In this document: one piece after another, positions 8,075 to 16,824 of the stretch
Position numbering within the stretch: position 1 is the first letter of the stretch
Layout: each line of letters begins with the position of its first letter
Assembly: GCF_000725425.1 (NCBI RefSeq)
Contig: NZ_CP006019.1
Location: forward strand, 682,001-746,000
Reading direction: 5' to 3'
From: Palaeococcus pacificus DY20341
GTDB taxonomy: Archaea; Methanobacteriota_B; Thermococci; Thermococcales; Thermococcaceae
DNA: 64,000 bases
The notes under the pieces: model-generated
What the model was told of the DNA's origin: nothing
Database searches by the model: none
What the model saw: the letters and a program-made list of their open reading frames with translations, nothing else
Made by a program: the position numbers and the translations under genes

Positions 8075-9319
8075 ATGAGGAAGTCAATAGTGGGAATGTT
8101 TTTAATCGGCCTAATGGCATTTGCTGTAGTGGCAAGCGGCTGTATCGGAGGAGGAGAGGAGAAGACCCAAGGTAAGATTGCCGTTGTCTACGACGTTGGT
8201 GGAAGGGGTGACTTGAGCTTCAACGATATGGCATACCTTGGTGCTTCAAAAGCAGCTAAGGACTTTAACTTGGAGCTCAAGGAAATGCAGAGCAACAGTG
8301 AGTCTGACTACTTGACAAACTTGAGGACGCTCGCAAAGAGCGGTGAGTACGACCTCATCATAGCTGTCGGTTTCATGATGACCGATGCTGTTAGCCAAGT
8401 TGCCGATGAATACCCAGACCAAAAGTTCGCAATTGTTGATGGATTCATTCCAGACAAGCCAAACGTTATGGCGATACTCTTTAAGGAAAACGAGGGTTCT
8501 GCTCTAATCGGCGCTTTGGCAGGTTTAATCGCGGCAAACGATGGAAAGGATAAAGTAGGAGCTGTTCTTGGTATTGAAATTCCAGTTCTCTATAAGTTCG
8601 AGGGTGGATATAGATTTGGTATCGATTGGGCTGAGGACTACTACAAGCAGAAGACTGGAAACGACGTTAACATTGACCTCCTCTATACGTACACCGGCTC
8701 ATTCACAGACCCTGCAAAGGGTAAGGCTGCTGCTCAAGCCCAACTCCAACAGGGTGCATGGGTTATCTACCAAATAGCCGGTGCTGTTGGTCTTGGAGTC
8801 TTTGAAGCTGTTGGTGAATATCTCGAAAGCCAAGGAAAAGAATTCGGCCCACCATTTGCCGTTGGTGTTGATTCAGCACAAGACTGGATTAAGCCAGGTG
8901 TTATAATTGCAAGCATGACCAAGAGAGTTGATGTTGGTGTTTACAAGGCCGTTGAGAGCGTAGTTAACGGCAACTTCCAAGGTGGAATAGTCGAACTCGG
9001 CCTCAAAGAAGGCGGTGTTGGAGTGAGCAGCATTGAGGATGTTAAAGAGATGTTTAACTCACTACCAGAGGAGACTCAACAGCAGAAACTCCAAGAAATG
9101 GGCTTCAACAGTGCTGATGAGCTCTTTGCCAAGCTTGAGGAGACAAGGAAGCAGGTTCCAGACTGGATCTGGGACGCTGTTAAAGAGCTCGAGGAGAAGA
9201 TCAAGAACGGCGAGGTTAAGGTTCCAATGGCCACCACTACAGACCAAATTGAGGCCATTAGGAACGCCAAGACCTGGCAAGAAATGCAAGACCTTGCAGA
9301 GCAATGGGAAAGCAGCTGA
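8075..9319 (+). CDS. BMP-family (PnrA-like) nucleoside-binding lipoprotein
   Basis: Extracytoplasmic binding protein of an ABC importer of the basic-membrane-protein family, which in characterised bacteria binds purine nucleosides. The 414-residue protein has a lipoprotein signal (MRKSIVGMFLIGLMAFAVVA) ending in SGC at Cys23. The domain follows with IAVVYDVGGRGDLSFNDMAYLGA, LIIAVGFMMTDAV, KFAIVDGFI, LGIEIPVLYKFEGGYRFG and VDSAQDW. The C-terminal 100 residues are extra helices rich in Glu, Lys and Gln. The following gap (9320-9370) is T-rich and may give partial termination, letting the binding protein be made in excess over the ATPase and permeases. Confidence 0.93.
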   Translation: MRKSIVGMFLIGLMAFAVVASGCIGGGEEKTQGKIAVVYDVGGRGDLSFNDMAYLGASKAAKDFNLELKEMQSNSESDYLTNLRTLAKSGEYDLIIAVGFMMTDAVSQVADEYPDQKFAIVDGFIPDKPNVMAILFKENEGSALIGALAGLIAANDGKDKVGAVLGIEIPVLYKFEGGYRFGIDWAEDYYKQKTGNDVNIDLLYTYTGSFTDPAKGKAAAQAQLQQGAWVIYQIAGAVGLGVFEAVGEYLESQGKEFGPPFAVGVDSAQDWIKPGVIIASMTKRVDVGVYKAVESVVNGNFQGGIVELGLKEGGVGVSSIEDVKEMFNSLPEETQQQKLQEMGFNSADELFAKLEETRKQVPDWIWDAVKELEEKIKNGEVKVPMATTTDQIEAIRNAKTWQEMQDLAEQWESS

Positions 9320-9370
9320 TCCCTTTATTTTCTTTTCAAATTTTTCACTAAAGATAAGGAGGGAGCAACG

Positions 9371-10894
9371 ATGGAAGAGGTACCAATAATAGATATGAAA
9401 GGTATCGTTAAGGTATACTCTGACGGCACTAGAGCTCTAAAAGGAGTAGATTTTTCGGTTAAAAAAGGTGAGATTCACGGTCTTTTAGGTGAGAATGGAG
9501 CTGGGAAGAGTACGTTAATGAAAATCCTTTCTGGAATGATTCATCCTACTGAGGGTGCGATTTATATCAACGGCAGGGAGGTTAAGTTTAAAAGTCCTGC
9601 TGACGCTTTGGCTAATGGTATTGGAATGGTTCACCAACATTTCACGCTCGTTGAGGTTTTTGATGGACTTCACAACATTATATTGGGAATGGAGGGACAC
9701 GGTCCATTTTCCAAAATAGATGTTAAGAAAGCGAAAGAAAAGCTTCAAAAGCTTATGGATGAGCTCAACTTCCAAGTGCCTCTTGATGTTCCTGTCGAGA
9801 ACCTCCCTGTGGGAGTTCAACAGAGGATTGAGATTTTGAAGACCCTTTATAGAGAGGTAGATGTCTTAATTTTGGACGAGCCGACTGCTGTGCTCACCCC
9901 TATTGAGGTTAAAGAGCTGTTTGGAGTTCTTAGGAAGCTTAAATCCCAAGGTAAAACGATTATTTTCATAAGCCATAAGCTCAAAGAGGTTATGGAATTA
10001 ACGGACAGAGTAACCGTCCTTAGAAAAGGAGAGCTGATAGGCACAGTGAATACAAGCGAAACTTCTCCAAAGGAGCTTGCTAGAATGATGGTTGGTAGAG
10101 ATGTTGTTCTTAGGATAGAGAAGCCTCCAAAAGAAGCTGGAGAGCCCGTCCTAAGAGTCGAAAACCTCTGGGTAAAGGGAGATAGGGGAGAAGATGCTAT
10201 CAAAGGCCTGAGCTTTGAGGTCAGAGCAGGGGAGATATTTGGTATAGCTGGTGTTGAGGGTAATGGACAAACAGAGCTAATAGAGGCCATAAGCGGACTA
10301 AGGAAGGTTGAAAAAGGTAAAATCTTCCTCAATGGAAAGGATATAACCAATAGGTCACCAAGGGAGCTCTACGACTTGGGAATGGCTCACATACCAGAGG
10401 ATAGGATAAGATTGGGTCTTGTTGTTGACATGAGCGTAACTGAGAATTCTATACTAGGGCTTCACTGGAGAGAAAAGTTTAGGGGTCCATTGAGCTCAAT
10501 AAAATGGAGCAAAGTGAGGGAGCACGCAAAGGCCTTGGTGGAGAAGTTTGAAGTATCTGTTCCGAGTTTGGAAGCCCCAGCTAAGAGTTTGAGTGGAGGA
10601 AACCAGCAGAAGCTCATAGTGGCGAGAGAGGTGAGCAAGGAGCCGGAATTCATACTCGCATCGCAACCTACAAGGGGAGTTGATGTCGCTTCGACGGAGT
10701 ACATAAGGAACTATCTCGTCAAGCTCAGGAATGAGAACAAGGCCGTTCTTTTGGTCTCTGCTGATTTAGATGAGGTTACGCAACTGAGCGATAGGATGGC
10801 AATAATCTATGAGGGTGAGTTTGTGGATATAGTAAAGCCAGAAAAGGTTACCGAAGAGCAGATAGGACTTATGATGGGAGGGGTTAAAGCATGA
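9371..10894 (+). CDS. Nucleoside ABC transporter, double ATP-binding protein (NupA/YufO type)
   Basis: A 507-residue protein with two fused ABC domains, as in sugar and nucleoside importers of the CUT2/BMP class. The N-terminal domain is complete: Walker A GENGAGKST, signature LPVGVQQR, Walker B VLILDEPTA and H-loop FISHKLKEV. The C-terminal domain has a degenerate Walker A, GVEGNGQTE, with no lysine, a good signature LSGGNQQK and a weak Walker B (LASQPTRGVD). This asymmetry is normal for the family. The ATG at 9371 follows AGGAGGGAGC, and the stop overlaps the next start by four bases. Confidence 0.95.
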   Translation: MEEVPIIDMKGIVKVYSDGTRALKGVDFSVKKGEIHGLLGENGAGKSTLMKILSGMIHPTEGAIYINGREVKFKSPADALANGIGMVHQHFTLVEVFDGLHNIILGMEGHGPFSKIDVKKAKEKLQKLMDELNFQVPLDVPVENLPVGVQQRIEILKTLYREVDVLILDEPTAVLTPIEVKELFGVLRKLKSQGKTIIFISHKLKEVMELTDRVTVLRKGELIGTVNTSETSPKELARMMVGRDVVLRIEKPPKEAGEPVLRVENLWVKGDRGEDAIKGLSFEVRAGEIFGIAGVEGNGQTELIEAISGLRKVEKGKIFLNGKDITNRSPRELYDLGMAHIPEDRIRLGLVVDMSVTENSILGLHWREKFRGPLSSIKWSKVREHAKALVEKFEVSVPSLEAPAKSLSGGNQQKLIVAREVSKEPEFILASQPTRGVDVASTEYIRNYLVKLRNENKAVLLVSADLDEVTQLSDRMAIIYEGEFVDIVKPEKVTEEQIGLMMGGVKA

Positions 10895-11913
10895 AAAACA
10901 CTAAATCACTCATGAAGCCTTTTGTGGAGAGTCTCGCGGCTATCTTGATAGGTCTAATTGTAGGAGCTTTGATACTCATATTTTCAGGCTATAATCCGGT
11001 TGAAGCTTATTTAGCGCTCTTTGGAGAAGCTTTCACCGTGGATGGCTTTGCAAGGGCTCTAGCTGAAGCAACTCCAATAATACTCACTGCCCTTACATTT
11101 GCTTTAGGAGCAAGGACAGGCCTTTTCAACATAGGAGGGGAAGGTACAGTCTACTTCGGAGCTATAATGGCCATTGTGCTCACTAATGTGTGGGGAAACG
11201 TCTTAATGGGAATTCTAGGTGGAATCTTAGCTGGTGCTGTTTGGATGGCAATCCCAGCGGTTCTAAAAGTGGTTAGAGGTGTCAATGAGGTCGTTTCCAC
11301 CATCATGCTCAACTGGATAGCTTGGAACGTTGGACTTTACCTCCTCCTCAGGCTCCAAGACCCAAAGAGTGCATACAAAACGATATCCGTCCCAGAGGGA
11401 GCAAGGCTTCCTCTCCTTGTATCAAAGAGTGAGCTCTCTATAGCCTTTATACTAGCTGTTTTAGTGGCTGTTTTAGCTTACTACCTGCTCTGGCACACAA
11501 CTTTAGGATATGAGCTTAGGGTTAGCGGACTTAACGAGAGTGCAGCTAGGTATGGAGGAATAAACCCGAAAAAGGCTGTCATGTGGTCCTTCATTATTGG
11601 AGGAATCACAAGCGGACTAGCAGGTGCGCTTGAAGTCATGGGCAAGCCACCATCCTACGCGATAACTCAAGGACTTGGGAACGTCTACGGCTATGGATTC
11701 GATGGAATAGGCGTAGCTTTAGTTGGAAGAAATCACCCCTTGGGCGTAATTTTGAGTGGAATATTCTTTGGAATGCTTAAAGCAGGAGCTACAGCCATGC
11801 AGTTTGAGGCAGATGTTCCATTGGAGATGGTTAAAGTAGTTCAAGGAGTCATAATCGTGGCTGTTGCTATCCCCGGAATTCTTGACCTTCTAAGAAAGGT
11901 GGTGAGAAAATGA
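10891..11913 (+). CDS. Nucleoside ABC transporter permease 1 (NupB/YufP type)
   Basis: A 340-residue integral membrane protein of the BPD_transp_2 family with roughly eight to ten helices. Typical motifs are TPIILTALTFALGARTGLFNIGGEG near the N-terminus, VNEVVSTIMLNWIAW in the middle and GFDGIGVALVGRNHPLG toward the end. It overlaps both neighbours by ATGA and pairs with the next gene to form the heterodimeric channel. Confidence 0.94.
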   Translation: MKNTKSLMKPFVESLAAILIGLIVGALILIFSGYNPVEAYLALFGEAFTVDGFARALAEATPIILTALTFALGARTGLFNIGGEGTVYFGAIMAIVLTNVWGNVLMGILGGILAGAVWMAIPAVLKVVRGVNEVVSTIMLNWIAWNVGLYLLLRLQDPKSAYKTISVPEGARLPLLVSKSELSIAFILAVLVAVLAYYLLWHTTLGYELRVSGLNESAARYGGINPKKAVMWSFIIGGITSGLAGALEVMGKPPSYAITQGLGNVYGYGFDGIGVALVGRNHPLGVILSGIFFGMLKAGATAMQFEADVPLEMVKVVQGVIIVAVAIPGILDLLRKVVRK

Positions 11914-12818
11914 TGGAGACAATACTCGCCCTCATATTTGGTGCCCTGACTGCAATGGTTCCAGTAGTTTTGACGAGTGTAGGAGCTGCAGTAAGCGAGA
12001 GAGCTGGTATAGTTAACATAGGTTACGAGGGCATACTCTTAATGAGTGCATTTTTTGGTGCAATGTTCGCAGAGATGAGCGGAAATCCGTGGATAGGCTT
12101 GTTAGGGGGAGCATTTGTGGGGATGCTCTTAGGCATGCTCCACGGATTTATTACAGTTTACTTAAAAGGTGATCACGTTATTCCGGGTATAGGTGTTAAC
12201 CTACTCGCCTTAGGTGTTGTTGCCTTTGGCCTTCCCGCTTACTGGGGGACTGCTGGACAGCACGTGGTTCCAAACACTGTAAGAATAGAACCCATAATAA
12301 GTTTGGCACAGGGAATTTCTCTAAGTCCAATGGTGATTGTAACAATTTTGATAACCCTCGTAACCCACTGGGTGCTCTTTAGAACACCACTCGGCCTAAG
12401 AATTCGTGCGGTGGGTGAAAATCCAGAAGCAGCTGATGCTCTTGGTCTCAACGTAGAGAAATACAGATTTTTAGCCACAGTCTACGGTGCGGTGTTAGCC
12501 GGCATTGGCGGAGCTTATATGAGTGTGGATTGGCTGGGTACGGTTACAAAAACGGTTTCAAACGGTAGAGGATTCATAGCTCTGGCAAACATGGTCTTCA
12601 GCGGCTGGAATCCACTAAGAGCCCTTGGAGGAGGCTTCATGTTTGGATTCTTTGACTACCTATCCTCGTGGGTGGCCACTAACCCAAGCATTAAACAAGT
12701 CATCCCAGAGCAGTTCATAGCAACGCTTCCATACATAGTGACCCTAATAGTAGTTTCTGGTATAATAGGAAAAGTGAGGGCACCAAAGGCAGATGGAAAG
12801 CCCTACAAGAGGGAGTGA
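11910..12818 (+). CDS. Nucleoside ABC transporter permease 2 (NupC/YufQ type)
   Basis: A 302-residue membrane protein, shorter than its partner as usual for the second permease of BMP importers. The family pattern is clear: AVSERAGIVNIGYEGILLMSAFFG, GDHVIPGIGVNLLALG, RTPLGLRIRAVGENPEAAD and RGFIALANMVFSGWNP. Last gene of the operon; a convergent small gene ends five bases further on. Together with the binding protein and the ATPase it completes a purine or pyrimidine nucleoside uptake system; the exact nucleoside is unknown. Confidence 0.94.
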   Translation: MMETILALIFGALTAMVPVVLTSVGAAVSERAGIVNIGYEGILLMSAFFGAMFAEMSGNPWIGLLGGAFVGMLLGMLHGFITVYLKGDHVIPGIGVNLLALGVVAFGLPAYWGTAGQHVVPNTVRIEPIISLAQGISLSPMVIVTILITLVTHWVLFRTPLGLRIRAVGENPEAADALGLNVEKYRFLATVYGAVLAGIGGAYMSVDWLGTVTKTVSNGRGFIALANMVFSGWNPLRALGGGFMFGFFDYLSSWVATNPSIKQVIPEQFIATLPYIVTLIVVSGIIGKVRAPKADGKPYKRE

Positions 12819-12822
12819 TTCC

Positions 12823-13035
12823 CTACCCTTTTCGTTTTATTTTCACATTGAGCCTGTAAAAGCCGCCTTCTTCTATGATATAGCCCCTCTTTTCAGCGAG
12901 CTTTATTAGAGGCTTCAGCTCTATAAACTTGAGGCCATAGTCGCTAGCCCTGTTGACAATTAACGGCCAGCTCGCATCTTCACCTAAATCTTCAATCATC
13001 TTTAACAAAGCTCTAAGTTTTGGACTTTGGGTCAT
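12823..13035 (-). CDS. Small basic protein, possible winged helix
   Basis: A 70-residue protein starting at ATG 13035, behind GGTGA with a short gap; an in-frame GTG at 13044 would be inside that ribosome binding site. The pattern SPKLRALLKMIEDLG, WPLIVNRASDYGLKFIELKPLIKLAEKRGYIIEEGGFYRLNV looks like three helices followed by a two-strand wing, so a small winged-helix DNA-binding protein is plausible. A TATA-like TTTTTATAAATT lies on the minus strand near 13063-13074. Function unknown. It ends convergently against the nucleoside-importer operon. Confidence 0.7.
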   Translation of the reverse strand: MTQSPKLRALLKMIEDLGEDASWPLIVNRASDYGLKFIELKPLIKLAEKRGYIIEEGGFYRLNVKIKRKG

Positions 13036-13119
13036 TATTTTCACCCAAAAGCTGTATTAATGTAAATTTATAAAAAGAAATAATTAAACCTTTTGCTGGA
13101 ACAATAGAAAAGAAGAGAA

Positions 13120-14130
13120 TCAGCAGACCCTTGGAACAGGGTCTCCCAAAGGAGGCTCTAAAAAGCGCTTTCCTCCAATGCCCGTCTCCAAAATGACCTT
13201 TCCTTTGTACTGTTCAACGACTTCCCCAATTATTGCCGCGTTCTCTCCATACTTTGTTCTCTTCATTGCCTCAAGAGCTTCTTCAGCATATTCACGCTTT
13301 ACTATCATAACAACCTTACCCTCGTTAGCAACGTCGTATGGACTTATACCGAGCATGTCGCTTGCCGCTTTAACCTCAGACCTTATTGGAATGTCGCTCT
13401 CTTTGACTAAAATGCCCACATCCGCTTTTTTAGCCATCTCGTTTAGTGCATTGCTGAGCCCACCGCGGGTTGGGTCTTTCATGGCATGTATGTTTTCCCA
13501 CCCTATTGCATCTGCAACACTCTCAACAACACTCCATATAGGCGCAACATCGCTCTTCAGCTCTGTCTCAAATGCTATCCCCTCGCGGTGGCTCATTATG
13601 GCTATGCCGTGGTCTCCAACGGTGCCGCTTACAAGAACGACGTCACCCACTTGAGCACCGCTATCGCTTATTGGTCTCTCAGCTATGCCTATACCAGCGG
13701 TTATTACAAAGATGCCTATGTTGTCTTCTACTACTTTGGTGTCACCGGTTACAATTGAAACAGGCACTTCGTTGGCTGTTTCGTCCATAGCCTTAAGGAT
13801 AGCCTCAAAGCTCTCTCCATCAAATCCTTCTTGGATTATCATTGAATTTGCTAATGCCAAAGGTTTAGCGCCCATTACTGCCAAATCATTGACAGTTCCG
13901 CTAATTGCCAGCCTCCCTATGTTCCCACCAGGGAAAAATATTGGCTTTACGGTGTGGCCATCTATTGTGAAAACGAGATGCTTGTCTCCAAAGGGGATTG
14001 ATGCTCCATCATCAAGGGCATCTAACCCAATTCCTCCAACAGATTTTAAAGTGAGGCTTTTTAGTATGACATCCCTAATTAACTCTTCCATCATCTCTCC
14101 GCCAGCGCCATGTTCAAGCTTAATCTTCAT
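13120..14130 (-). CDS. hypE: Hydrogenase maturation protein HypE
   Basis: Dehydrates the thiocarbamate that HypF places on its C-terminal cysteine, making the thiocyanate used to build the CN ligands of [NiFe] hydrogenase. The 336-residue protein has the family N-terminus LEHGAGGEMMEELI, DDGASIPFG, LVFTIDGHTVKPIFFPGGNIG, VTGDTKVVE, MKDPTRGGLSNALNEMA and the required C-terminal end DPVPRVC with the acceptor cysteine as the last residue. ATG 14130 follows GGTGGTGCT. No other hyp gene lies in the window. Thermococcales depend on several [NiFe] hydrogenases, so the gene should be important. Confidence 0.96.
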   Translation of the reverse strand: MKIKLEHGAGGEMMEELIRDVILKSLTLKSVGGIGLDALDDGASIPFGDKHLVFTIDGHTVKPIFFPGGNIGRLAISGTVNDLAVMGAKPLALANSMIIQEGFDGESFEAILKAMDETANEVPVSIVTGDTKVVEDNIGIFVITAGIGIAERPISDSGAQVGDVVLVSGTVGDHGIAIMSHREGIAFETELKSDVAPIWSVVESVADAIGWENIHAMKDPTRGGLSNALNEMAKKADVGILVKESDIPIRSEVKAASDMLGISPYDVANEGKVVMIVKREYAEEALEAMKRTKYGENAAIIGEVVEQYKGKVILETGIGGKRFLEPPLGDPVPRVC

Positions 14131-14244
14131 AGCACCACCACTCTAAGTGTAGCTTAATCCTTTAAAAGTTAAACCCAAACTAAGGGTTTAAAACCTCGCA
14201 AAAGCTAAATAGCTTAAGGAGTAAAATAGGGTAGAGGTGAGGAA

Positions 14245-15045
14245 ATGAGGATTGAAGACCACGTAATGTTCACGGCAAAGCATGGAAAATGGGAAGTTGG
14301 AGAAAAGCTCTTAGTGATGGATGACAAGCACGTCGCACACTTTCTTGCGAGGGTCTCCAACACAGTTAATGGGAAAATAGGTGAATATTTGGGGAATATT
14401 ATGAACGTCCCGGGAATTATTTCGCTTGCTGAGGAAATTGCAGAAAAAGATGACCCTAAGGAAGTTTTTAAAGCTCTTAAATCGCCAAGTGCATCAAGAA
14501 AACTCGGCAAACTGGTTTTTGAAACCGATAAAAAAGCTAAAAAGCTTGTAGTTGATGTCGCAAAGGCATTTTTGGTTAGAGAAACCCTCGTTAGGGCCAA
14601 ATTTAAGATAGACTATCCTGAGGAGCCAATAAGCGAGTTGAGGGTGGTGTTCCCGTACCAAAGTGAGCATATAAACTTCACGGCCAAATACGGAAAGTGG
14701 ATAGTGGTTAAGCGCTTGATGATTGATGATAAAACTCCAATGGCAGACATAGCAAGAATATTGGCGAGCATAAATGAGACGGCTACATTAAAGATTGCTG
14801 CTTATGCAGGGATTGATGTGAAAGGGATCAGCAGCTACTTCAAGGGCATCAGCAAGAAAACAAAGGGGGATGAACTCGGAATAGCTGTGGAGAAGTATCT
14901 CCACTTTAAAGGGGAGAACTATGCTCCGGAGGAATTTGTGGAGCATGCTAAAGTTTATGCTTTGAGGATATTCCTCGAAAAACTTGGGCTAAACCTTGAC
15001 ATTCCAGCCAAGAGCTTAGAAAAATATTTGGAAAAGAAAGCTTAG
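14245..15045 (+). CDS. Protein of unknown function with internal duplication (possibly DUF2666)
   Basis: A 266-residue soluble protein built of two related halves: HVMFTAKHGKWEVGEKLLVMDD (7-28) with a following helical part resembles HINFTAKYGKWIVVKRLMIDD (144-164) with its helical part. The middle and C-terminus are Lys/Glu-rich helices. It resembles the archaeal family DUF2666 by general appearance, but I could not confirm this. ATG 14245 follows GAGGTGAGGAA. It is divergent from hypE, and its stop overlaps the convergent helical-repeat gene by four bases. Confidence 0.8.
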   Translation: MRIEDHVMFTAKHGKWEVGEKLLVMDDKHVAHFLARVSNTVNGKIGEYLGNIMNVPGIISLAEEIAEKDDPKEVFKALKSPSASRKLGKLVFETDKKAKKLVVDVAKAFLVRETLVRAKFKIDYPEEPISELRVVFPYQSEHINFTAKYGKWIVVKRLMIDDKTPMADIARILASINETATLKIAAYAGIDVKGISSYFKGISKKTKGDELGIAVEKYLHFKGENYAPEEFVEHAKVYALRIFLEKLGLNLDIPAKSLEKYLEKKA

Positions 15046-16346
15046 CTTTCCCACAGTGTTTTTTCTTCTTTTGCCTTTTTCTCGAGGTCGTTTTCTATTT
15101 CCTGCTCCTTAGCCATTTCGAGTATCTTTATCAGCAGTTCTTCCATCAGCCAAGAGCTCCACTTTGGATGCTTTACCTCGAGGGCTATTTCTAACGCCCT
15201 GTCCACATTGCCTTCTTTTAGAAGATTCACGGCTATGCTTCCAAATGCGAGAGAGCGCAGATAGTTGTCGCTTATGCGCTGTGCTAAATGGATGGACTTT
15301 TGATACTTCCCCAGCTTTGAGTAGAATGTCACAACTTTTGTCAAAAGGGCTTCATCCATGCTCTTGCTCCCTACAATCTCAACTACTCCGAGGTATTCCT
15401 CTGCAGGATTCTCCAAAAGCCTATCCATCACAAATTTACCTACTTTAGCGAAGAGTTCGTCGTCGATGTTTTTCATGATTTCTTTAAGGATCTTTGGTTC
15501 GTGTATGACTCTGGCTGTAAGCTCTATGAGCACTGAAGCTCGCTTTTTTAGGGGGAGAGAGTACAGAATGTTTAAGGCAAACTCAACTTCCCCTACAATG
15601 CCAAATCCAATTAGAAGGTTTTTAAGAACCTCTTCCCCATAATTTTCTGACATATTCTTAGCTATGTATATAAACTTCTCTAACGTTGCTCTAGGAGCTC
15701 CCTGCTTTTTTAGATAGATTGCAGTTTCTCTCATGCCTTCTGACAGCCAGTAGGGATTTTTTATGGTGCTCAGAACTTTTATAGCACTTCCGTATTCTTC
15801 TCTTTTTAAGTGTACCTTTAAAGTTTCAATAGCAGCTATTGATCTCCAAGGCTCATCGTCAAGGTGGTTTATGATAAAATGCGCTTTTCTCATTTTCCCT
15901 ACTTTCAAGTAATAGTTTAAGAGCTTTAGAAAATTGTCGTTTCTTTTGATTTTGTCCTCAAGCTCTATAGCATAGTAGAGGGCCTCGTCATATTCTTTCA
16001 GCTCTATAAGCGTTTGAATAATCTCTTCGGTAAGCTCATCTTTGAGTGATGAAGAAAATTGCTTTGTCATCTCAAAAGCTTGGTAGAAAACTTTTTTATA
16101 AGCCGGAATACGGCATTTTGCGAGGTATTTAGCTATTTCAATCAAACTCCTAATTAACGCCTGAGGATTGTCTATCTCCTTCGTCGCTTCAACTGCTTTT
16201 GTAAATGCCTCTTTGTATCTCTTATTTTGAACTCCATAAAGCTCATATGCCATTTTAGCATACGCTATAGATCTAAAATACGGGTCTCTGATTATACTCG
16301 CCACTTTAAATGATTCATTAATAACATGGTCTGGAATGATTTCCAT
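15042..16346 (-). CDS. Helical-repeat (HEAT/TPR-like) protein of unknown function
   Basis: A 434-residue, almost entirely helical protein composed of repeated pairs of helices about 35 to 40 residues long, with recurring patterns such as ARSIAYAKMAYELY, PQALIRSLIEIAKYLAK, PYWLSEGMRETAIYLKK and YLRSLAFGSIAVNLLKEG. Such solenoids usually scaffold protein complexes. No signal peptide or catalytic motif. Start chosen at ATG 16346 (MEIIPDHVINES) because GGGATG stands just before it; ATG 16352 is the alternative. Its last four bases overlap the convergent 266-residue gene. Confidence 0.8.
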   Translation of the reverse strand: MEIIPDHVINESFKVASIIRDPYFRSIAYAKMAYELYGVQNKRYKEAFTKAVEATKEIDNPQALIRSLIEIAKYLAKCRIPAYKKVFYQAFEMTKQFSSSLKDELTEEIIQTLIELKEYDEALYYAIELEDKIKRNDNFLKLLNYYLKVGKMRKAHFIINHLDDEPWRSIAAIETLKVHLKREEYGSAIKVLSTIKNPYWLSEGMRETAIYLKKQGAPRATLEKFIYIAKNMSENYGEEVLKNLLIGFGIVGEVEFALNILYSLPLKKRASVLIELTARVIHEPKILKEIMKNIDDELFAKVGKFVMDRLLENPAEEYLGVVEIVGSKSMDEALLTKVVTFYSKLGKYQKSIHLAQRISDNYLRSLAFGSIAVNLLKEGNVDRALEIALEVKHPKWSSWLMEELLIKILEMAKEQEIENDLEKKAKEEKTLWES

Positions 16347-16498
16347 AGGCATCCCTTTGTAACTAGCTCTCAGAACTATTTAACTATTGTCTACCTGAGA
16401 CATAGTTGGAAGTTAATGATGCGTTCGATAGAAATTCCAAGGAATGATGCAAAATTAAAATAGAATGTCAAAGTAAAAAACTTCGCGTAAAAACGAAA

Positions 16499-16708
16499 TT
16501 AGCTTATATCATCATATACTACACTAACAACTTCTCCATCGTCAAGTGATACAAAACTGACCTTAACTTTTTTGCCTGTTTTTGGATCTATAACGACGAA
16601 ATCAGGCTCCTTTAAGTATTGACTTTTTGGAAGTCTCCAGACATCGTCGTAATATCTCCGTAATCCTCTCATAAACTTCTTAACATCTTTCTTAACTATC
16701 GTTGTCAT
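16499..16708 (-). CDS. Small protein of unknown function (69 residues)
   Basis: A short protein with a basic helical N-terminal third (TTIVKKDVKKFMRGLRRYYDDVW) and a strand-rich remainder that includes VVIDPKTGKKVKVSFVSLDDGEVVSVVYDD. Start ATG 16708 lies five bases after GGTGA; an in-frame ATG at 16720 is inside the leader. The reading frame, ribosome binding site and AT-rich promoter region upstream support a real gene. It might be an antitoxin-like or nucleic-acid-binding protein, but there is no toxin-like partner beside it. Confidence 0.6.
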   Translation of the reverse strand: MTTIVKKDVKKFMRGLRRYYDDVWRLPKSQYLKEPDFVVIDPKTGKKVKVSFVSLDDGEVVSVVYDDIS

Positions 16709-16824
16709 AGACATCACCATTATAATATACTACTTCAAAATATAAAAGGCTTTCTAATCGTCTTTCGTTAAAGATAATATCGTCAATTGTCGATTAAAAA
16801 GCATAACAAAAATTGTGAAAAACA

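Noticed and set aside
16369-16415. Overlapping inverted repeats (TCTCAG/CTGAGA and AACTAT/ATAGTT) before the helical-repeat gene that could form a pseudoknot.
   Set aside because: Arms are only six bases in an AT-rich promoter, and there is no known RNA pattern; likely chance.
16720-16824. Toxin partner for the 69-residue protein at 16499-16708.
   Set aside because: No frame longer than a few dozen codons on either strand; the next gene is a DUF89 phosphatase.
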